Assembly (NCBI GenBank): GCA_008828725.1
Contig: MEHQ01004416.1
Span: 89,555-153,554 of the forward strand
Source: Saccharina japonica
Lineage: Eukaryota; Sar; Phaeophyceae; Laminariales; Laminariaceae
Direction: 5' to 3'
DNA: 64,000 nt
In this document: piece after piece, positions 63,390 to 64,000 of the stretch
How positions within the stretch are numbered: position 1 is the stretch's first letter
Layout of the letters: each line of letters starts with the position of its first letter
Notes under the pieces: model-generated
The model's input: only the letters and a program-made list of their open reading frames with translations
What the model was told of the DNA's origin: nothing
Database searches by the model: none
Translations under genes and position numbers: made by a program

Positions 63390-63640
63390 TACCTTAACCC
63401 AAAATCTTCGGCCTTTTTTTTTTTCCTTCTTGTGTTGCAATATTTTTCATTGAACAGATACGTAGCCCATGGCATATCGTTCGTCGGGTACTGTACTGCT
63501 GTACCAGGTAGCACTTTTATTTTCCTCCGCAGCAATCGCTTTTTGACTTACTATTAGTATAGAGCTCCTCAACTAACCACCCTCATGAAAAAAACAGGGT
63601 GCACCTGCATGCAGGCTACCGCCGTAGCATGCGTGGATGC
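63390..63640. mobile_element. Family A element, 5'-interrupted
   Basis: 'accttaacccaaaatcttcg', 'ttcttgtgttgcaatatttt', 'ctcctcaactaaccaccctc', 'ggtgcacctgcatgcaggct' and 'accgccgtagcatgcgtgg' follow family A order. The PIF/Harbinger MITE adjoins its left side. Confidence 0.65.
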
Positions 63641-64000
63641 GCTATTAAATACAGCACCCACATGGGGGGGGCTTTGCACGCCGCGTTTCGTATCCAGCGG
63701 GGCCGGTGCTCCAGACTCACCTACAGGTACTAGTCCGTCCTATTTTGGCTCGGAGCAATGCTACGGTATAGGCCACCTGCACCAGTTTAATAGGCTGGAT
63801 TTGCTACTTTATGAGCGATTCGATCGAAACTACAGTATGACGGTTTACTGTCTGTCACGGGTTTATTACCTTCATTCAGTATGACGGTTTACTGTAACGG
63901 ATTGTCCCGGATTTCCGATTTTCTGCAAAAACCTAAGCCTGACTTTCTGAATTGTTTGTTTTGCCTTGAGTAAGTGTATACTCTGTACAAGGGGGGGGGG
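63641..64000. other. Unassigned edge sequence
   Basis: 'cagtatgacggtttactgt' is duplicated at 63831 and 63877. The window ends in a G-run. No gene is supported. Confidence 0.35.

Overview
The window looks like a repeat-dominated, gene-poor stretch of a nuclear genome from a photosynthetic stramenopile (heterokont) alga. The main evidence is a minus-strand gene at 26.2-38.3 kb encoding ankyrin repeats of the GCPWD...TCA.AA type, preceded by an F-box-like segment. That architecture is greatly expanded in brown algae and related heterokonts. Introns with GT..AG ends, tRNA-derived SINEs with A tails and many MITEs confirm a eukaryote. No bacterial operons, rRNA, CRISPR arrays or complete housekeeping genes are visible. 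Species-level assignment is inference.

Layout. 0-11 kb holds foldback element family A (ends carry GCTACGATAGAGGT), a 422-bp near-complete palindrome, a SINE with a triplicated tRNA-like head, a perfect 4 x 362-bp satellite, CATACAGAT-tailed repeats and the first copies of a PIF/Harbinger-type MITE and of family G, an element flanked by G-runs. 11-16 kb holds a small dual-acylation protein gene (MGCSSSK), local tandem duplications and an irregular motif array. 16-26 kb is mostly minisatellites plus an ABAB duplication that looks partly like an assembly product. 26-38 kb is the ankyrin gene, whose introns carry several family G copies. 38-53 kb is a mosaic of MITEs, SINEs and diverged segmental duplications with scattered exon-like pieces, including a possible hAT transposase fragment. 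54.2-55.5 kb is a complete 1.2-kb non-autonomous hAT element built almost entirely of a GACGGGACGG minisatellite, with matching TIRs and a perfect 8-bp target duplication. 56-64 kb returns to MITEs and SINEs, with one convincing small internal exon at 62.4 kb.

How the parts relate. At least four DNA-transposon types (hAT, PIF/Harbinger, piggyBac-like TTAA, and a probable TA-type), tRNA-derived SINEs and the G-tract element can be told apart by termini and target duplications, and they are nested inside each other, giving a relative insertion order. Genes are few. Only the ankyrin gene, the MGCSSSK gene and several single exons are supported, and most exon calls rest on reading frame and splice-site fit alone. 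Indel-rich repeat copies and N bases at 12573-12574 and 28854 suggest uncorrected sequencing errors in places, so some apparent pseudogene lesions may be technical.
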